This document shows, piece after piece, positions 5,318 to 5,341 of a stretch of 5,341 bases of DNA. How positions within the stretch are numbered: position 1 is the stretch's first letter; each line of letters opens with the position of its first letter. The DNA is from Bacillota bacterium (GTDB taxonomy: Bacteria > Armatimonadota > Hebobacteria > Hebobacterales > Hebobacteraceae). Made by a program: the position numbers and the translations under genes. The notes below the pieces were generated by a model that was not told the origin of the DNA, ran no database searches, and saw nothing but the letters and a program-made list of their open reading frames with translations. Location: NCBI GenBank assembly GCA_030668755.1, contig DAOVEW010000120.1, forward strand, positions 1-5,341. The letters run 5' to 3'.

Positions 5318-5341
5318 ATGAAGCGGCGCGATTCTCTGTGT
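5318..5341 (+). CDS. start of a third operon gene, cut by the window edge
   Basis: ATG at 5318-5320 opens a frame of eight codons to the window end (MKRRDSLC). A purine-rich GAGAGGGG (5307-5314) lies 3 nt before it, and the start is 24 nt after the second DGC stop, so cotranscription is likely. The positively charged start followed by a cysteine could be the beginning of a membrane protein, a lipoprotein or another thiol protein. Too little is visible to assign a family. Confidence 0.55.

Overview
This is a GC-rich bacterial window, dense with genes. It carries four complete protein genes that I can place in known families, one further complete gene that is a diverged paralogue of its neighbour, and two genes cut by the window edges. 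No rRNA, tRNA, CRISPR array, insertion sequence or phage gene is visible. The lineage cannot be fixed from the sequence. High GC, an ADP-ribosylglycohydrolase-type protein with appended beta-sandwich domains, and small thiol-rich DGC proteins would fit a deep-branching environmental bacterium (Armatimonadota, Planctomycetota or a similar group). That is a guess.

Left part (1-1661): a divergent pair of membrane-protein genes. An RDD-family protein reads leftward off the window edge. A SpoIIM-family (DUF95) integral membrane protein reads rightward. They share an intergenic region of about 100 bp with a plausible extended -10 promoter for the SpoIIM gene. RDD and SpoIIM-like genes are often neighbours in bacteria, usually in clusters of poorly understood membrane function. 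The SpoIIM family name comes from sporulation, but nothing else here suggests sporulation.

Middle (1666-3567): four bases after the SpoIIM stop begins a 633-residue protein. Its N-terminal ~290 residues have the ADP-ribosylglycohydrolase (DraG/ARH) fold pattern. Both acidic metal-binding motifs look destroyed, so it is probably a pseudoenzyme or a strongly altered enzyme. It is followed by two beta-sandwich-like regions, the last resembling accessory domains of carbohydrate-active proteins.

Right part (3601-5341): a compact and more unusual module. A leftward gene encodes a MerR-family DNA-binding domain, then a cysteine cluster, then a thioredoxin-like domain with a CxxC motif, all in one chain. 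Divergently from it, a rightward operon encodes two small tandem paralogues of the DGC (putative zinc-binding) family, followed by the first eight codons of another gene with a strong ribosome binding site. The 158-bp region between them holds a perfect 14-bp palindrome beside a consensus -35 box, a second short GC dyad, and a 12-bp hairpin just upstream of the first DGC gene. The simplest model, which is inference, is a thiol-redox or metal sensor that controls itself and the adjacent DGC operon. This is the part of the window most likely to represent something not well described.
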